This document shows, one piece after another, positions 20,908-32,220 of a DNA stretch of 64,000 bases. The stretch is from Cyanophora paradoxa. Lineage: Eukaryota; Glaucocystophyceae; Cyanophorales; Cyanophoraceae. Each line of letters begins with the position of its first letter. The first letter of the stretch is position 1. The notes under the pieces are model-generated. The model was given only the letters and a program-made list of their open reading frames with translations, did not search any database and was not told where the DNA came from. Both the position numbers and the translations under genes were made by a program. The DNA is taken from the NCBI GenBank assembly GCA_004431415.1, contig QPMI01000245.1:43886-107885 (forward strand), in the 5' to 3' direction.

Positions 20908-21151
20908 GCCCCGAGCGACGCTGATGCTCCTGCAGAATGCTGCGGCTTCTCGCGGATGCTAGAGGCTGTTTAAACGCTGGAAGGCCTCGGTCAGTCCGAC
21001 GCGGTCTGCGGCGGTCGAGTTTCCGGGGTAGAGCTGAATCGGAGCACATCGCAAGTTTCCGGCGTGTCGAGAACTCGCAGCAGGCACTTGGTCACAGCCT
21101 TCTTGGACATCGCGCAACCCTCCGGATAGAGCCCCGCGCACGGGAGCCGCG

Positions 21152-22015
21152 ATGGGGTCTCTTGGCTGGCTCACCGAGAGCTCCCTCCTGCCCGGGAAGC
21201 GCCGGAAGATCGAAGGAGTGTCTACGCGCTCGGTTGTCGACCTCAAGGCCGTCCTCTTCTCCAGCGAGGATGCGTTCAACCGGTCTCGCGTCGTCAGCGA
21301 TGCCGGCTACAAGCGCGGCGCCAAGGCGGTGCCCACGCCTCCTCCGTGATCCACTGGCTGCTCTGAATCGCGCCTGACTCTCGCCGCGCCCTCGCAGAGG
21401 CTCGGCAAGGTCAAGGACATGCTCGGGAAGGCGAACGCTGGCGTGGCGGTGCGCAGTGAGAAGGACGTTGCCGAGACATCGCAGGCAGCCGCCCCGAACG
21501 TGTCTGCAGCTCTCGCGGCGAAAGCTCGCATCTACGAGCGCATTCGTGCGTGCCCATGCAGCTTTCGCTGAGCCTTGGCTCATGGGCCCGCGCAGGCCGC
21601 GGGGACCTTGATGACAAGCACGATCGCTTCTTGGTCGACTTTGAGGCAAAGCGCGATGAAGCCGAGGAGCGCCGTGAACCGGAGTACAGACCGACCATGC
21701 TTTCTATTGACATGAAGATGGAGATTGAACGCAAGAAGTGGGAGGAGGATGCCAAGCGGGAGATCGCACAGGGTTCGCGATGAGTGCATCCGTTTGTATC
21801 GCCGAACTCAATTGGTATGTCATGCAGGCGGACCAAAGAACGACGAGGACGAGAGACGAGCAGCACACAGGGAGCTTCTTGAGCAGCTGCAGAAGCAAAC
21901 GGAGAAGGAGAGGCGAGCACGAAACAACCTGCGGGAGCGAAGAAAACAGGCGGCTGTGAAGCGCATTCTTTTCGCGAGGAAACAGGCCCTCAAGGGCTCG
22001 GAGGGAGGGACATGA
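21152..22015 (+). CDS. CCDC174: CCDC174-like coiled-coil protein
   Basis: The exons encode, in order, VSTRSVVDLKAVLFSSEDAF, then VAVRSEKDVAETSQAA, KARIYERI, DRFLVDFEAKRDE, MKMEIERKKWEEDAKREIAQ, and a basic coiled coil ending RKQAALKGSEGG-like (ARKQALKGSEGGT). The S-x-V-D-L-K-A-x-L-F start, the R-x-E-K-D motif, the Y-E-(K/R)-(M/I)...LVDF motif and the final E-K-x-R-x-x-N-x-x-E-R-R/K-K match the CCDC174 family, nuclear proteins associated with the exon-junction complex. At about 215 residues it is shorter than animal members. Three short introns separate the exons. The ATG at 21152 sits 244 bp from the divergent AKTIP-like start. The stop at 22013-22015 is 98 bp from the convergent MYND gene. 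Confidence 0.82.
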
Positions 22016-22113
22016 TCCGTGCAGCTAGACAACAATCGGGGATCAGCAGTAGTTGTAAAGCTAGATAAGGGAAGCCCGCTCAGGTATTTGACGTCAATAT
22101 TCTGGCTTTAGTT

Positions 22114-23556
22114 TTATTTCTGCACTTGTACCATGCAATCCTTTCTGTGGCTTGCATCCCAGCTCTTCTTTTGGCATTCACTGGAGCAATAGAAAGCTGC
22201 CTGCGCAAACCGCTCAATGCTCCGGTCGGCGGCGAGACTGTGGGATTGTATACCTTGCACCGAGCACATCTCTTGTACTCGGCGAAGCGCTGCTCTTTCT
22301 TGCCGCAGCCTCCACATGTCCTAAGAGCCACCACATCCTTGCCAAGTGGTGCAAGGGCTATCGCAGCGCATCTCTTCAGCTCCACATGCGTGTTCTGAAG
22401 ATATGGCTGGATGCCAGCAGGGAATAGCGGGTGCTGCAGGATAGCATCTTTGGATGGCTTCACCAGGCCTGCATAGAGAGTTTGAGTTGAAGCACAAGGG
22501 CAAGCTTAAGGAGCCGTACTGACCAAGGAAGCCAATAATCGTCAGCTGCTTGGCAATCGTCTGTGGCTGCAATCCGTCTTCATCGACCTGAAAGGATCTT
22601 CAGTGAAAGCATTAGCTCGGGCAAACTGGACCTGCTCACCATCGTCTTCAGGACGGGCATCGTGTCCAGAAGGGCCCGGACCATGCCAGAGACTGTGGCC
22701 CACGTCGAAATCTCCTTCAGCTCAGGCGTGATCTCCAATGCAGGCAGGACTGCCAGAGGGTCCGCCCCCGCCTGGATCTCCACTGGTAGTATGGCCCTCT
22801 CGATCAAAGTCAAAGCCGAATGCAGGAGAGTGACCCTCTCAATGCTCGACACTGGCCGGCCTGGGCAGAGTGAGCAGAACACGCAGGAGGTGGAGGCCGC
22901 GCGTCTCACCTTCTTTTCTCGTGGACCTGGAAAGCATGAGCCCGAGCAGCTTGAGCCCGGCTTCGCTCCGCAAACGCGAGTGAGTGAGCGCAGAGTCTGC
23001 TACCCAGACAAGCAAGTGCGCCGCCGCCGCCGCTTCTGTGACGTCGTCTGGAGCGACATACTGAGCTTGCGCGTAATCCAGAACGCATATGCAGACGCAC
23101 TGCTAGCGATCATGGCGAACAACCCTTCCACAGCTGCCTGATCACCTCTAAGCGCCTTTGCGACGTTCGACGCGCCGTCGCCGCCGGACGCCGCGCCGCT
23201 CGATAAGCATCGGGCGAGCAAGTCCGCAGCACTGCTCCTCAGCAGGATGCTGCACTCCTTCTGCGCGGCAGCTGCGCCAAATTTCGCCTGCAGATCGCTG
23301 TACATCCCCTTCGCCCCCTCGCGCTCCGTATCAAATAGGTCAAGAAATGAGGACCTGCGCATCCGAGAAAGCGGTCAGGGGACTCGAGCAGCGCTAAAGC
23401 ACGGCGCTCGCACCCCAAGAGCTTCGTCAGAGGCGCCAGTCCGTCCTCGCCGTTTACGTCTGGGGCGGTCCGCATTGCCGCTTTCAACCGCATCATCGCC
23501 TCGAGCGCTCGGTCTGGATCTCGCGCGCCGAGCGCTGCCGCCAGAGTCGAGGCCAT
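22114..23556 (-). CDS. MYND zinc-finger protein with helical-repeat N-terminal part
   Basis: The C-terminus holds a MYND zinc finger split by a clear GT-AG intron: CGGCGKKEQRFAEYKRCARC, then K|AAFYCSSECQKKSW and DASHRKDCMVQVQK. The C-x2-C...C-x2-C...Y-C-x3-C-Q-x3-W-x3-H-x3-C pattern is complete. The upstream exons (MASTLAAALGARDPDRALEA; SFLDLFDTEREGAKGMYSDL; EITPELKEISTWATVSGMV) are alpha-helical and may form armadillo-like repeats. MYND fingers bind proline-rich peptides in many signalling and chromatin proteins; no SET domain is visible. I chose the ATG at 23556 rather than an upstream GTG. It is convergent with the CCDC174-like gene and divergent from the gene at 23960. The precise role is unknown. 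Confidence 0.78.
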
Positions 23557-23959
23557 CTCTCGCCCCGCCGGCACTCTAGCTAAGGGCTTCCGAGTATTCG
23601 ACCGCGAGATAACGATGAGAGGCGTTGATGTAACGTCGGACAGGCGCGCGAGAACGGCTGCTTCGCGACGTCGGCTGGCAGTTGTACTTGTGTACCCTGC
23701 CTCTGAGCCTCGGCGCTGCCTCGCTCCGAAGTTGCTCGCTGCTTAATTGCGAGCCCTCGCATTGCGAGGTTCAGTTGGTTCACCACAGTCACGCAGCTGC
23801 AGCCTCACGCACAAGCGCACGCGCGCTCACAAAGCGACATTCGATCTCAGCGACAGCTAGTTACTCGTATCCCTAGCGCTCTTCAGCTTGCTTCAGCAGG
23901 TTTTTACGTTGCAGCCTCACTTCGAGCGGGGCCGGCGAGCGGCGCTGCACGCGCGTACG

Positions 23960-24841
23960 ATGGGACGGGTCTCCGCCATCGTTGCCGCGAGCGTCCTGCT
24001 TCTGGCCATCGTCGCTCGGATGCACCTGCAGTCGGCGAAAGAACACGGCGGCCACGGCCAAGCGATCCTGGAGGACGCCCGCGCGCAGGCCCTCGGCCAA
24101 GATCTAGAGAAGCGGCAGACGCGCACGGACACTTGCCCTATGACCTCTGAGCTATTCCAGGTGCGTAAATTGCAAGACCGCTTGCATCTTTGCTTGATTT
24201 TAACTGGTCTATCACCCCGCAGCATCTCGACCCTCAGATAATGCTGCTAGTCCAAGGAAAAGCTTGCCCCAGCGACGGCCCTGGCCTTGTACTGCAAGAG
24301 GCTCGCAAGAGGGTGTCCGTGGTGATTGGCCATGCAGACAAGAAGTGGGATGGCAAGCCGTACTTTTTTGAGCAGGTCCTATCCCTCGATACTCAAAGAA
24401 GTTGATTATGGACTCCACATGCTTAACCTTCGATCAGCAGGTTGACCTCTCCGGCCTTGAGGTACATATTCTTATCAAGTCATATTTCTTGTATCTCTCA
24501 CTTTCGCATGCTGATCTCTTCCTCAGTACTACCTGAAAACACGGAAGCCGGGGACCAGTGTGTACTTTCTGGAGCACTGTGCTCGAGATGAGCCACAGTG
24601 TGATGACCAGGGCGGGCCCATCATCGCCACTGCAACAGGATTGGCTTCCCGGGCAACACACGGGGGATTCGTTCATGTGAAAGAGTCCTGCCAAGTCGAG
24701 GAATGCAAGAGCAAATCTGACGTGCGAGTCGGACCGAAGGCATTCGCTTGGGTGAACACCCTGTCCGCACATGTCACTGAGCGAATTCGCTACGTGAGGT
24801 TCTTGATTAGCAAGCTGTTTGGCAGGAAGATACTGAAATAG
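23960..24841 (+). CDS. Unrecognised single-pass membrane or secreted protein, four exons including a 21-nt microexon
   Basis: The ATG at 23960 opens MGRVSAIVAASVLLLAIVA, a signal peptide or signal anchor. GT-AG splicing of 23960-24160, 24223-24375, 24441-24461 and 24527-24841 yields one continuous frame of 229 residues ending at a TAG. The third exon is only 21 nt (VDLSGLE). The mature part has six to seven cysteines in C-x-M and EHCARDEPQCDD-type contexts and a C-terminal basic helix (RYVRFLISKLFGRKILK). It resembles no family I know. A lumenal or extracellular protein is likely from the signal and cysteines. Its 3' end is just 33 bp from that of DOLPP1 on the other strand. Confidence 0.65.
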
Positions 24842-24874
24842 GGGCATTAACTGCAATCTAAATAAGACAATGTG

Positions 24875-25797
24875 CTACTTCTTGAGCTTCTTCCTCTCCT
24901 GAATACAATTATGCCTCTCGAACTGGAGGACTGCGATGGGTCGCATTCAGTAAGATCTCAGGGGAGACCGGGCTCTGCGCACCATTGGGTATGTGGGACG
25001 TGTCTTTCACGCAGAGCCATTCGCAGATTCGCCACCTCTCGATCTGAACAAAGTAGGGGCGAACAACGTGAAGCAGACCGAACCACGCCGACCCGAAGGC
25101 AGCGCCGACGGCGGCGCCCACCAGGACCTGCGCCAGCGGTGCATTAGAGCAAACGAGCGTACATTAGAGTCCCGATGGAGGCCCTTCAAAAATCGACGGG
25201 GAGGGCCTCTCGATCAGGAGGGCGCATGCGCATGCACCTGCGCCACCGAATGGTAGAGTAGATACACGCGGCTCCAGCACACTGCCGCCGCGACGCCGAT
25301 GGCCGCCGCGCTGCTCGCCGCCTTCCACGCCGCCGAGTGCGCGTGCGAGCGGCCGCAGATGTACAGCACGAAGAACGACGCGGCGAAGAATGAGAGCTGA
25401 GCGTGATCGCTCGGCATGCCGTAATCGACGCCTTCCCTGTCGGATCCCTTCGGCCGCGCCTCCGCAAAGAACGCCTTGAGGGACAGGTTCAGGGCCTCCG
25501 ACCTACGCGCGAGCGCGCGCGCGCTTAGCTATAGCTAGACGGGCCAGCGAGAGGCCGTTCGATGCGCACGCGAGAATTCCAGCGAGGAAGAACGCCGCCA
25601 GCAGCTCGCGCCGCGCGACGCACCACGTCGCCGTCGCCACAACCAGCGCGATGGGGAGCAGGCTCACGTCTGGCGCGCGGATCAGCGCTGCGTACAGGGT
25701 AGAGGAGCTAGAGGCGCTGCGTACACGCGAGCAGCTTGCCGAGGTGATCGCCCTTCACGTATCGAACGTAAGTGAGCTTCACTGGCTTGAACTCCAT
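24875..25797 (-). CDS. DOLPP1: Dolichyldiphosphatase (PAP2 family, ER)
   Basis: The enzyme removes phosphate from dolichyl diphosphate on the lumenal ER side to recycle the N-glycosylation lipid carrier. The start MEFKPVKLTYVRYVKGDHLG matches the family N-terminus. A central exon has the PAP2 signature GMPSDHAQLSFF (canonical SxxxH pattern written here as S-D-H) and CWSRVYLLYHSVAQV with the catalytic SRVYLxxH motif. Hydrophobic segments between them fit the multi-pass topology. The last large exon gives GAAVGAAFGSAWFGLLHVV, then CVKDTSHIPN, and the final exon LQFERHNCIQERKKLKK with TAG at 24875-24877. One exon at 25470-25790 contains another membrane segment (LLPIALVVATATWCVARREL). It is divergent from the acetyltransferase gene. 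Confidence 0.88.
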
Positions 25798-26043
25798 CTT
25801 AGCCGGCCCGGCGCGCGCTGCTGGGCGACGATTGCTTGCAGTCGCCGCTTGCGATTGCTTGCAGTCCGGCGCTGGTTTAATCTGGCGGCGAACTTTTGGC
25901 GGTTTGGCGGGGTACCCGGACGTCGCGCCAACTGTGGCCAAGAAGGCGAGCCAGCGAGCCCGCCGCATCTCAGCATCTGCGGGAGGACACACACATTCGC
26001 GCCCGCCCACAGTCGTACGCAACCGCCTGGAAGTGTTTGAATC

Positions 26044-27207
26044 ATGTTCAGGTCCGCGTGACGTTCGCTGCCCGCGCGGCGGGCGTCCGGGGATCGCCGG
26101 TCTGCTGATTGCGCACGTACGGCGCAGGCTAGGTTCTTTGACACCGTGCGGGGCACGCCGGCTGTCGTCGGCCCTCTCGGCCCGCACGGCAAGGCGTACG
26201 TATTCGAACGGCGGCAGCGGCAGCGGCCGCTCCGGCTCGTACCAGCGCGTTCCGGATGTGCTAAACGCCATGTCCCCTGCCCTCGCCGCTGGCGCTGCAG
26301 CTGTCGGGGCGAGCGTCGCTTTCGCCGAGCCGCCCAAGGGATCCGCGAAGGACGCCGCGCCGGCGATCGCAATCACGCCGTACGCGGCGGGCGACAAGGC
26401 GGCCGTCGTGGAGATCCTGAACAAGGGCTTCCTGGACATGCTCTGGCCGGCGGTCTTCAAGATGCTCTTCTCGGGCAAGTTCTTCGCGCTGTGGAGCGGG
26501 GCGGCCGGCGGCCTCTTCCTCGCAGGGATGCAGGCGGCGGCGCAGGCCGTCGCCCTCGCCGTCCCCGTCCTCGTCTACGCCACTTGCCGCTACATGCTCA
26601 CCCGCGCCAGCAAGGCGCGCCCGCCGCCCCGCCCCGCCCCGCCCCGCCCCGCCGCCCGGGGCGCCTCTGACGGCCGGCGCGGGCAGTCGCTGGCGGCGAG
26701 CCTGGACAGGCTCTCGACGGACGGCAAGTCGAAGCTGTGGGTGGCGCGGAACGCGGCCGGGCGGGCGGTGGGGAGCATCGCGGTGACGCCGGAGGGGGCG
26801 CGGCTGGAGCCCGGGGCGAGCGCGGAGCTGGTGCGGTTCGCGGTGGACCCCGCGCACCGAAGGAACGGCGTCGGCGCCGACCTCCTCATCGAGGCCCTCG
26901 TCCACTGCAAGGAGAAGGCCCGCCCCCCGCCCGCCCGCCCGCCCGCTTGCCCCGCCCCGCTCCGCCGGCCCCGCCGACGGCGCGGGCAGGGGGTGAGGCG
27001 GGTGCACCTGGTGACGTCGGAGCTGGCGGTGCCGGGGATGCGCCTGTACGAGCGGGCCGGCTTCCGCGTCGACAAGGTGCACACGATGTCCCGCTTCTTC
27101 GGCCTCGTCAACTTCAGGTGCCGGGCCCCCTCCCGCCCGATCCCGGCCTTTCCCCCAGCTGACCTCTGCGCCGCCGCAGCGCGCGCAAGTACGTGCGCGA
27201 CCTGTGA
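26044..27207 (+). CDS. GNAT acetyltransferase with membrane segments (NAT8-like)
   Basis: I propose a 14-nt first coding exon (26044-26057, MFRSA) joined over a GT-AG intron (26058-26127) to an Arg/Ser-rich stretch, ARRLSSALSARTARRTYSNG, which looks like a mitochondrial or plastid targeting peptide. Then come AIAITPYAAGDKAAVVEIL, two hydrophobic segments (about 26440-26600), and the GNAT core: LWVARNAAGRAVGSIAV, LVRFAVDPAHRRNGVGADLL with the acetyl-CoA loop R-R-N-G-V-G, and MRLYERAGFRV. The last exon reads ARKYVRDL with TGA at 27205-27207. Internal C-rich introns have GC-type 5' ends. The hydrophobic pair before the GNAT core recalls the NAT8/camello group of membrane acetyltransferases. The substrate is unknown. 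Confidence 0.77.
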
Positions 27208-27754
27208 GCGCCCGGGCCCCGAAGCCCGCCGCGGCCGCGGCCCGTGGTCCACTTTTTCCGGGGACGGCCCCTTTTTTCGCCCTCCGCTCATGCAGCAGCC
27301 GTGCTGCCATAATATCTGCCGTAGCTTTCTATAACATTTAAGCATAATATCATCTTTTCTCATGGTGCTTGGTCGGCGTCTATAGCTAGATCTATAATAG
27401 ATCTTAAGCTTAAGCTTCGATGTCGAGGCTCTTCCGGAACACGTGTAGATCCAGCTGAGGTTTTAGCTCACGCGGCGTACAGCTGAGGTTTTAGCTCAGG
27501 CGGCGCCGACGCGGCCGGACACGGACCGGAAGGCGCGCGCCGGCCGCAGCGCCGAACGCGTCATGCTCACTGAGTCAGCTAGCGCTGCACGGCGGAGCAC
27601 TTCGAGTACGTCGGTCGGTCCAAAAGTCGTTGTTTGCGGCAGAAAACAGCTTCGCGCGAGCTTGCGAGTCGGCGAATTCGAATTCGGCAGCGCAACGCGT
27701 CGTTGAACGCGAGGGAGGAGGGGTACGGCGTCCAACGAACACAGCCTCGGCGCA
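27208..27754. other. Intergenic region between the acetyltransferase and CSN7 genes
   Basis: No gene seen. It has a short AT-rich patch (27310-27420) with AAGCTT-type palindromes and a 19-bp perfect direct repeat, CAGCTGAGGTTTTAGCTCA, at 27452 and 27480 (28-bp period), possibly a promoter or 5' leader element of CSN7. Confidence 0.5.
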
Positions 27755-28961
27755 ATGGAGGGCGAGGAAGCGCTGCAAGGATTCGTTCTGCTGGCCCGTT
27801 CGAACAAGGGCAAGGCGCTCGCGGCCCTCATCCAGCAGGCCATCGCCGCACCGAACGTGTGGTGCTTCGGCGAGCTCCTCGACATGCCGAACATTCAGGA
27901 GGTCCGCTCGCGTTTCAATGGCGCGCGGGCCCTCTCCGCAGACCCCGCATGAACGCCCGCGGCCGCAGCTTGAGGGGAACGCGGAGCTCAAGCCGTACCA
28001 TGCCCTCCTCCGACTCTTTTCACATGGCACGTACGCGGATTACAAGGGTGAGCGTCCCGCCGCTCTTCGTACTTCGCCGCGCTCACACGGGCGCCGCTGC
28101 AGCGCACCAGGCGATGTTCCCGGCGCTCACGCCGCAGCTCATCTACAAGCTGAAGCTCCTCACGCTCGTCACTCTCGCCTCGGAGCACAAGGTCCGCGGG
28201 CGCGGGTCGGCGCCACTCCTGTCATCGCCCGACCAGCGGCGGCGGCGCGTGCGCAGGTGCTGCCGTACGAGCTCCTGCAGCAGCAGCTGGAGATCGGGAA
28301 CGTGCGCGAGCTGGAGGACCTCGTCATCGACGCGATCTACCAGGGCCTGGTGAAGGGCAAGCTGGACCAGAAGTGCAAGCACCTCGAGGTGCACTTCGCC
28401 ATCGGGCGCGACATCCGGCCCGGCGAGGTCGAGAAGATGATGGGCACCGTCGAGCGCTGGTGCGGCCCCGCGCCGCCGCAGCGCTCCCCGCGTGCGGGCG
28501 GCCGAGCGGGCGGGCGGCGCAGGCTGGGGACGTCGGAGGAGATGCTGCGGGCGATCGAGGAGCGGGTGCGGCACATCGGCGCCGCCGCCGAGGCGAACCG
28601 CAAGCACAAGCAGGAGCTCGAGGCGAGCATAGAAGCCACCAAGAAGACCATCAAGGCCGCCACCGTGCGCGCGGCCGCCGCCCCCGCGCCCGCTCGCGCG
28701 CGCGCGCCGCGGGCCGAGCGCGGGGCGGGCAGGACGAGGAGGGCCGGGGCGGGATGGGCATGGAGGCAGACGCGGACTACATGGACGAGGACCGGCGCCC
28801 CCACAAGACGTGCCCCCGCGCCCCGCCCCGCCCGCCCCGCGCCCGCGCCCCGCGCCCCGCCCCGCTGACCGGCCCCGCGCCGCCCCGCGCCCCCCGCCCC
28901 GCGCAGTCGCTCCAAGCAAAAGCACGGCGTCGACTCGGGCCGCTACGAGCGCAGGAGATGA
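27755..28961 (+). CDS. COPS7: COP9 signalosome subunit 7 (PCI domain)
   Basis: A subunit of the CSN complex that removes NEDD8 from cullins. Exons give [20 protein letters not shown], then [93 protein letters not shown] and [16 protein letters not shown], the PCI domain with the family's EDLxIxAxYxxxxxGKLDQ hallmark. A C-terminal helix ([12 protein letters not shown]) and an acidic stretch precede the last exon, [17 protein letters not shown] with TGA at 28959-28961. Start ATG at 27755. At least six short introns, most C-rich. The length is close to the family norm. It is convergent with the dynein LIC gene, 307 bp away. Confidence 0.92.
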
Positions 28962-29268
28962 GACGCTAGGCCGCCCCGCCCTCTGGCCCGGGGACGGCCG
29001 CACCGTCCCCACGGCTGTTCCCCATCCCATCCCGCGCCCCCTCCCTGCCCGCCACTGCCACCTTGTCAAATATGCACCCCCTCTTCCTCTCGCGGGCGCC
29101 TTGGGCGGACGGACGCGGCACTGGAAAAACTGCGGCGGTTCTTGGAAACAGCAAAGGGAAGAGGGGTCGGGCGGCGCCGGAGGGGGGCCGCCCGGCCGGG
29201 GCAGGAAGGGGCGGGACTTGGAGGGACGGGGGCGCGGGGAGCGGGGGTCGGCGCCGGCGACTGCGCCA
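28962..29268. other. Convergent intergenic region between CSN7 and the dynein LIC gene
   Basis: It separates the 3' ends of two convergent genes. No coding or RNA gene is evident; the sequence is plain GC-rich flank. Confidence 0.5.
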
Positions 29269-31623
29269 TCACTGGGGCTCCGGGGTCGGGGGCTTGCCGC
29301 CCCGCAGCTTCTCGAGCTCCCGCATCGCGTCTGCCGGCGGGGTGCCGGGCTCAGCGGCGGCCGCGCCTTCGAGGAGGGCGGGAGGCGGGGGGCGGGGGGC
29401 GCACCGCGGCGGGACTGCTCGGTGGTGCGCGGCTTGCCGCCCTGCCGGCTCAGCAGGTTCTGGAAGAATGACTGCAGCGCGTCCTCGCTCTGCCCGGGCC
29501 CCTTCGCCCCCGCCCCCGCCCCCGCCCCCGCGCCGGCGCCTGCCCCAGGGGTCTGGCAGGGCGTGAGGCGGGGGGGGGGGGGGGGGGGGGGGGGGTAGAT
29601 GCGCGGGGGCAGTGCGGGGCGGGCGCACGGGGGAGGTGGACGGGGTACGGAGGGGACGGCCAGGGGGGAGGTGCGGGAGGCCGCCGGCTGCGCGGCGCGT
29701 CGGCGGGCGGGACGGGCGGAGGGGCGGGGGCGGGGCGGGGCGGGCGGACGCCGGCGGGGCGCGGGGCGGGACGCCGGCGGCGGCGGCGGAGGCGCGCTCG
29801 GCGCCCAGGAAGTCGCTGCGGCGGCGCCTCAGCGGGCGGGGGGAGCTGCGGCCGGGGTGGCAGGGAATGCGGGTACCGCTCGAGGCCGCGGAGGAACTCC
29901 TGCTCGTCCACCTCCGCCGCCGCCGTCGCCGTCGCCGTCGCCTGCCGCGCCGCGTCAGGGCGAGGTCCCCGGGCGGGCGGGCGGGCGTCTCGGGGGCGCA
30001 CGGGGCGCTTGGGGGCCTGCGGCGCGGGCACGAACTCCTCGTACGCGTCGCTGTTCGCGCCCGTGCTCGGCGGCGCCTGCGGGGGCGGGTGAGCGCGGCG
30101 GGGCGCGCGGGGGGGGGCCGGGGCGGGCCTTGGGGTCGAGGAGGGCGGAGATCTTCTCGGGGGAGTCCCACCCGCTCGGCACGAAGACCCGCTCCTTGTC
30201 CAGTACCTGCCGGGGTACCGCATCACAGAGGAAGCGAGCGGGGCGGGGCGGGACGGGCGTGCGGGCCTCGGCGCGGGCGGCGAGGGGCACGCCGTAGAGG
30301 CGGTGGAGGAGGTAGTCGTACAGGCGGCGGCAGGCGTCCACCGCGGGGGCCCCCCGCCCCTCCGACGCCCCCGCCTCGCCCCCGGCCCCGCCCTGCCCCT
30401 CCGACCCCGCGCTCGCCCCGCCGAGACGTACGCCAGGGCGGCGCCGTCTGCGCGGGCGGGGGTCGGCGGGGCGCGGGGCGGTGGCGCGGGGCGCGGGAGC
30501 GGACAGGGGAGGCAGGCGGAGCGGAGGTGGCGCTGGATGAAGTCGAAGTGGGCGTCCCGGTAGTCGAGCTCGCGCTCCAGCGCCCCCGCCGCGTCCGCCT
30601 TGCAGCAGACGACCACCACCGGAACGCCCAGGTTCCTCGTCAGCACCCCCGCCGGCAGCGCCAGCCGCACCTGCCCCGCCCGCCCGTCAGTTGGCCCGGC
30701 AAAGCGCGCGGGGCGCGCCGCGGCGCGGCGCGGCGCGGCGCGGGGCGCTCGCCTGCTGCTGCTGCTGGTCGGCGCCCTGCTGCTCGGCCTGCTTGGCGAG
30801 CCGCCGGCGCTCGGCGAAGGGCGAGGCCGCCACCGAGTGCCGCTGCTTCGCCGCCGCCTCCGCCGCCGGCTCCTTGTACGTCTGCAGGTACGACTCCACT
30901 GCCGCGCGGCGTCGGCGGGGCGGCTCGCCGCGGCGGGGCGCGGGCGGGGCGGCGCGGGCGGGGCGCACGCTCGGCCTTGAGCGCGGCGACGCGGTCGGCG
31001 GGCAGGGCGCCGGAGACGGACGCTATGTGCTCCTCCAGGACGCCCATCCAGCGCCGCAGGCTCTCCAGGAGCGTCCACGGCTTGGAGAGGTCCAGCACGA
31101 CGACCGCGAGCGCCTTGTCCAGCGTGCTCCCGTCTACCGCCAGCGACAGCAGGTCCTTCTGCCTCTCGTCGCCCTCCAGGCTCCAGACGTTGATGCGCGC
31201 GTACACCTCGTTGCCTGCGCCGCCGGCCGTGAGCCGGCCGCCCGGGCGCGCCGCAGCGGGATGGCCGACCGTCGCCCTCGTCCCGGTCCGCGAAGTCCCG
31301 CACGTCGATGAACGTGTATCCGAGCGCTGTCCTGGTCGCCGAGCGCGGGTCTTCCCGCTTCGCCAGGCGGGCCAGGAGCGTGGTCTTGCCGACGCCCTTG
31401 TCGCCTGCGCCGGACGCCTCCGAGTGAGACGAGCAGAATCAAGCGATTGCGACCGCCTTAGTCGTGTTCGCGGCGGCCCGATGGCGGCGCTGTTCGGCAG
31501 CTGACCAAGAACGAGGATGTTGCGGATCTCGGTGGTTTGCCGCTCTGTTCCCGCCGAACGCAGCAGCTCCTGCCATATGCCATCGTCCGCGGGCGCCGCC
31601 GGCGGCGCCTGGGACGCGCTCAT
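29269..31623 (-). CDS. DYNC1LI: Cytoplasmic dynein light intermediate chain
   Basis: A GTPase-like dynein subunit that connects the motor to cargo adaptors. The ATG at 31623 gives MSASQAPPAAPADDGIWQEL, then an exon with RNILVLG and the P-loop GDKGVGKTTLLARL, LGYTFIDV, NVWSLEGDERQKDLL, VVVLDLSKPWTLLESLRRW, then GVPVVVVCCKAD, HFDFIQRHLR, VFVPSGWDSPEKI and an adaptor-binding C-terminal part. These motifs, including the V-F-(I/V)-P-x-G-W-D signature, define the LIC family. The final exon ends LEKLRGGKPPTPEP-Q at 29269. A 26-nt G-run at 29570-29595 (C-run in the transcript sense) lies in a late intron, and a 23-nt C-run at 31666-31688 lies just upstream of the start codon. About ten introns. Confidence 0.92.
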
Positions 31624-32220
31624 GCTTGAACTTTTCCGAACGGCTGGCACCGAAAATGACAAGAACCCCCCCCCCCCCCCCCCCCCCCGGCCCACCGCAA
31701 ACTCGCGCCGCGCGCGGCCGCGCGCATGCGCAGCCCCGCGGCAGCTGCAGCGCGCGCGCGCAGCCGCGCCAAACACGCGTACGGCGCTCAGGGACGTAGC
31801 TCGTCCACGCCGCACGCCCGGGCGCCGCGCGCGACCGCGCATGCGCAGCGCTAGCGCGCGGCGGCGGTGCTGGCGGTGCTAGCGCTAGCGCCGGCGCCGC
31901 GGCCGGCGCCCGCGGCCGGCGCTCAGCGGCTGCATGCCGCAGTGCGCGCGCATGTGCGCATGTAGCTCTGCATATCAGCAGACTGGTCGCGCTCGCGCTG
32001 GCCCGGATGCGCAGCTGCGCAGGACAAATTGCATGAACTGCGCATGCAGTACTAGCTATAGTACGCTAGTACTACTAATTACACTGCGACAGCTGTTTCA
32101 AATTAATGAGCTAAACGCGCGCAGCGAGGGAGTCTCGGATTTAAACTTGAAAGGAGGCTACGAGGGTTGCATATACGTGTACATAAAACTACGGATGGGG
32201 ACGGAGTGTCAAGGGACAGG
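31624..32220. other. Upstream region of the dynein LIC gene; simple-sequence rich
   Basis: No gene seen. It holds a 23-nt C-run (31666-31688), then long alternating purine-pyrimidine tracts of GCGCGC and CATGCG type (about 31700-32050) that could adopt unusual helical forms, and an AT-richer stretch (32050-32200) containing TACGTGTACATA-like sequence next to the ALG14 3' end. Confidence 0.5.

Noticed and set aside
31700-32050. RNA gene or coding region in the GCGCGC/CATGCG tracts
   Set aside because: Simple alternating sequence with no tRNA or snRNA features and no conserved protein pattern.
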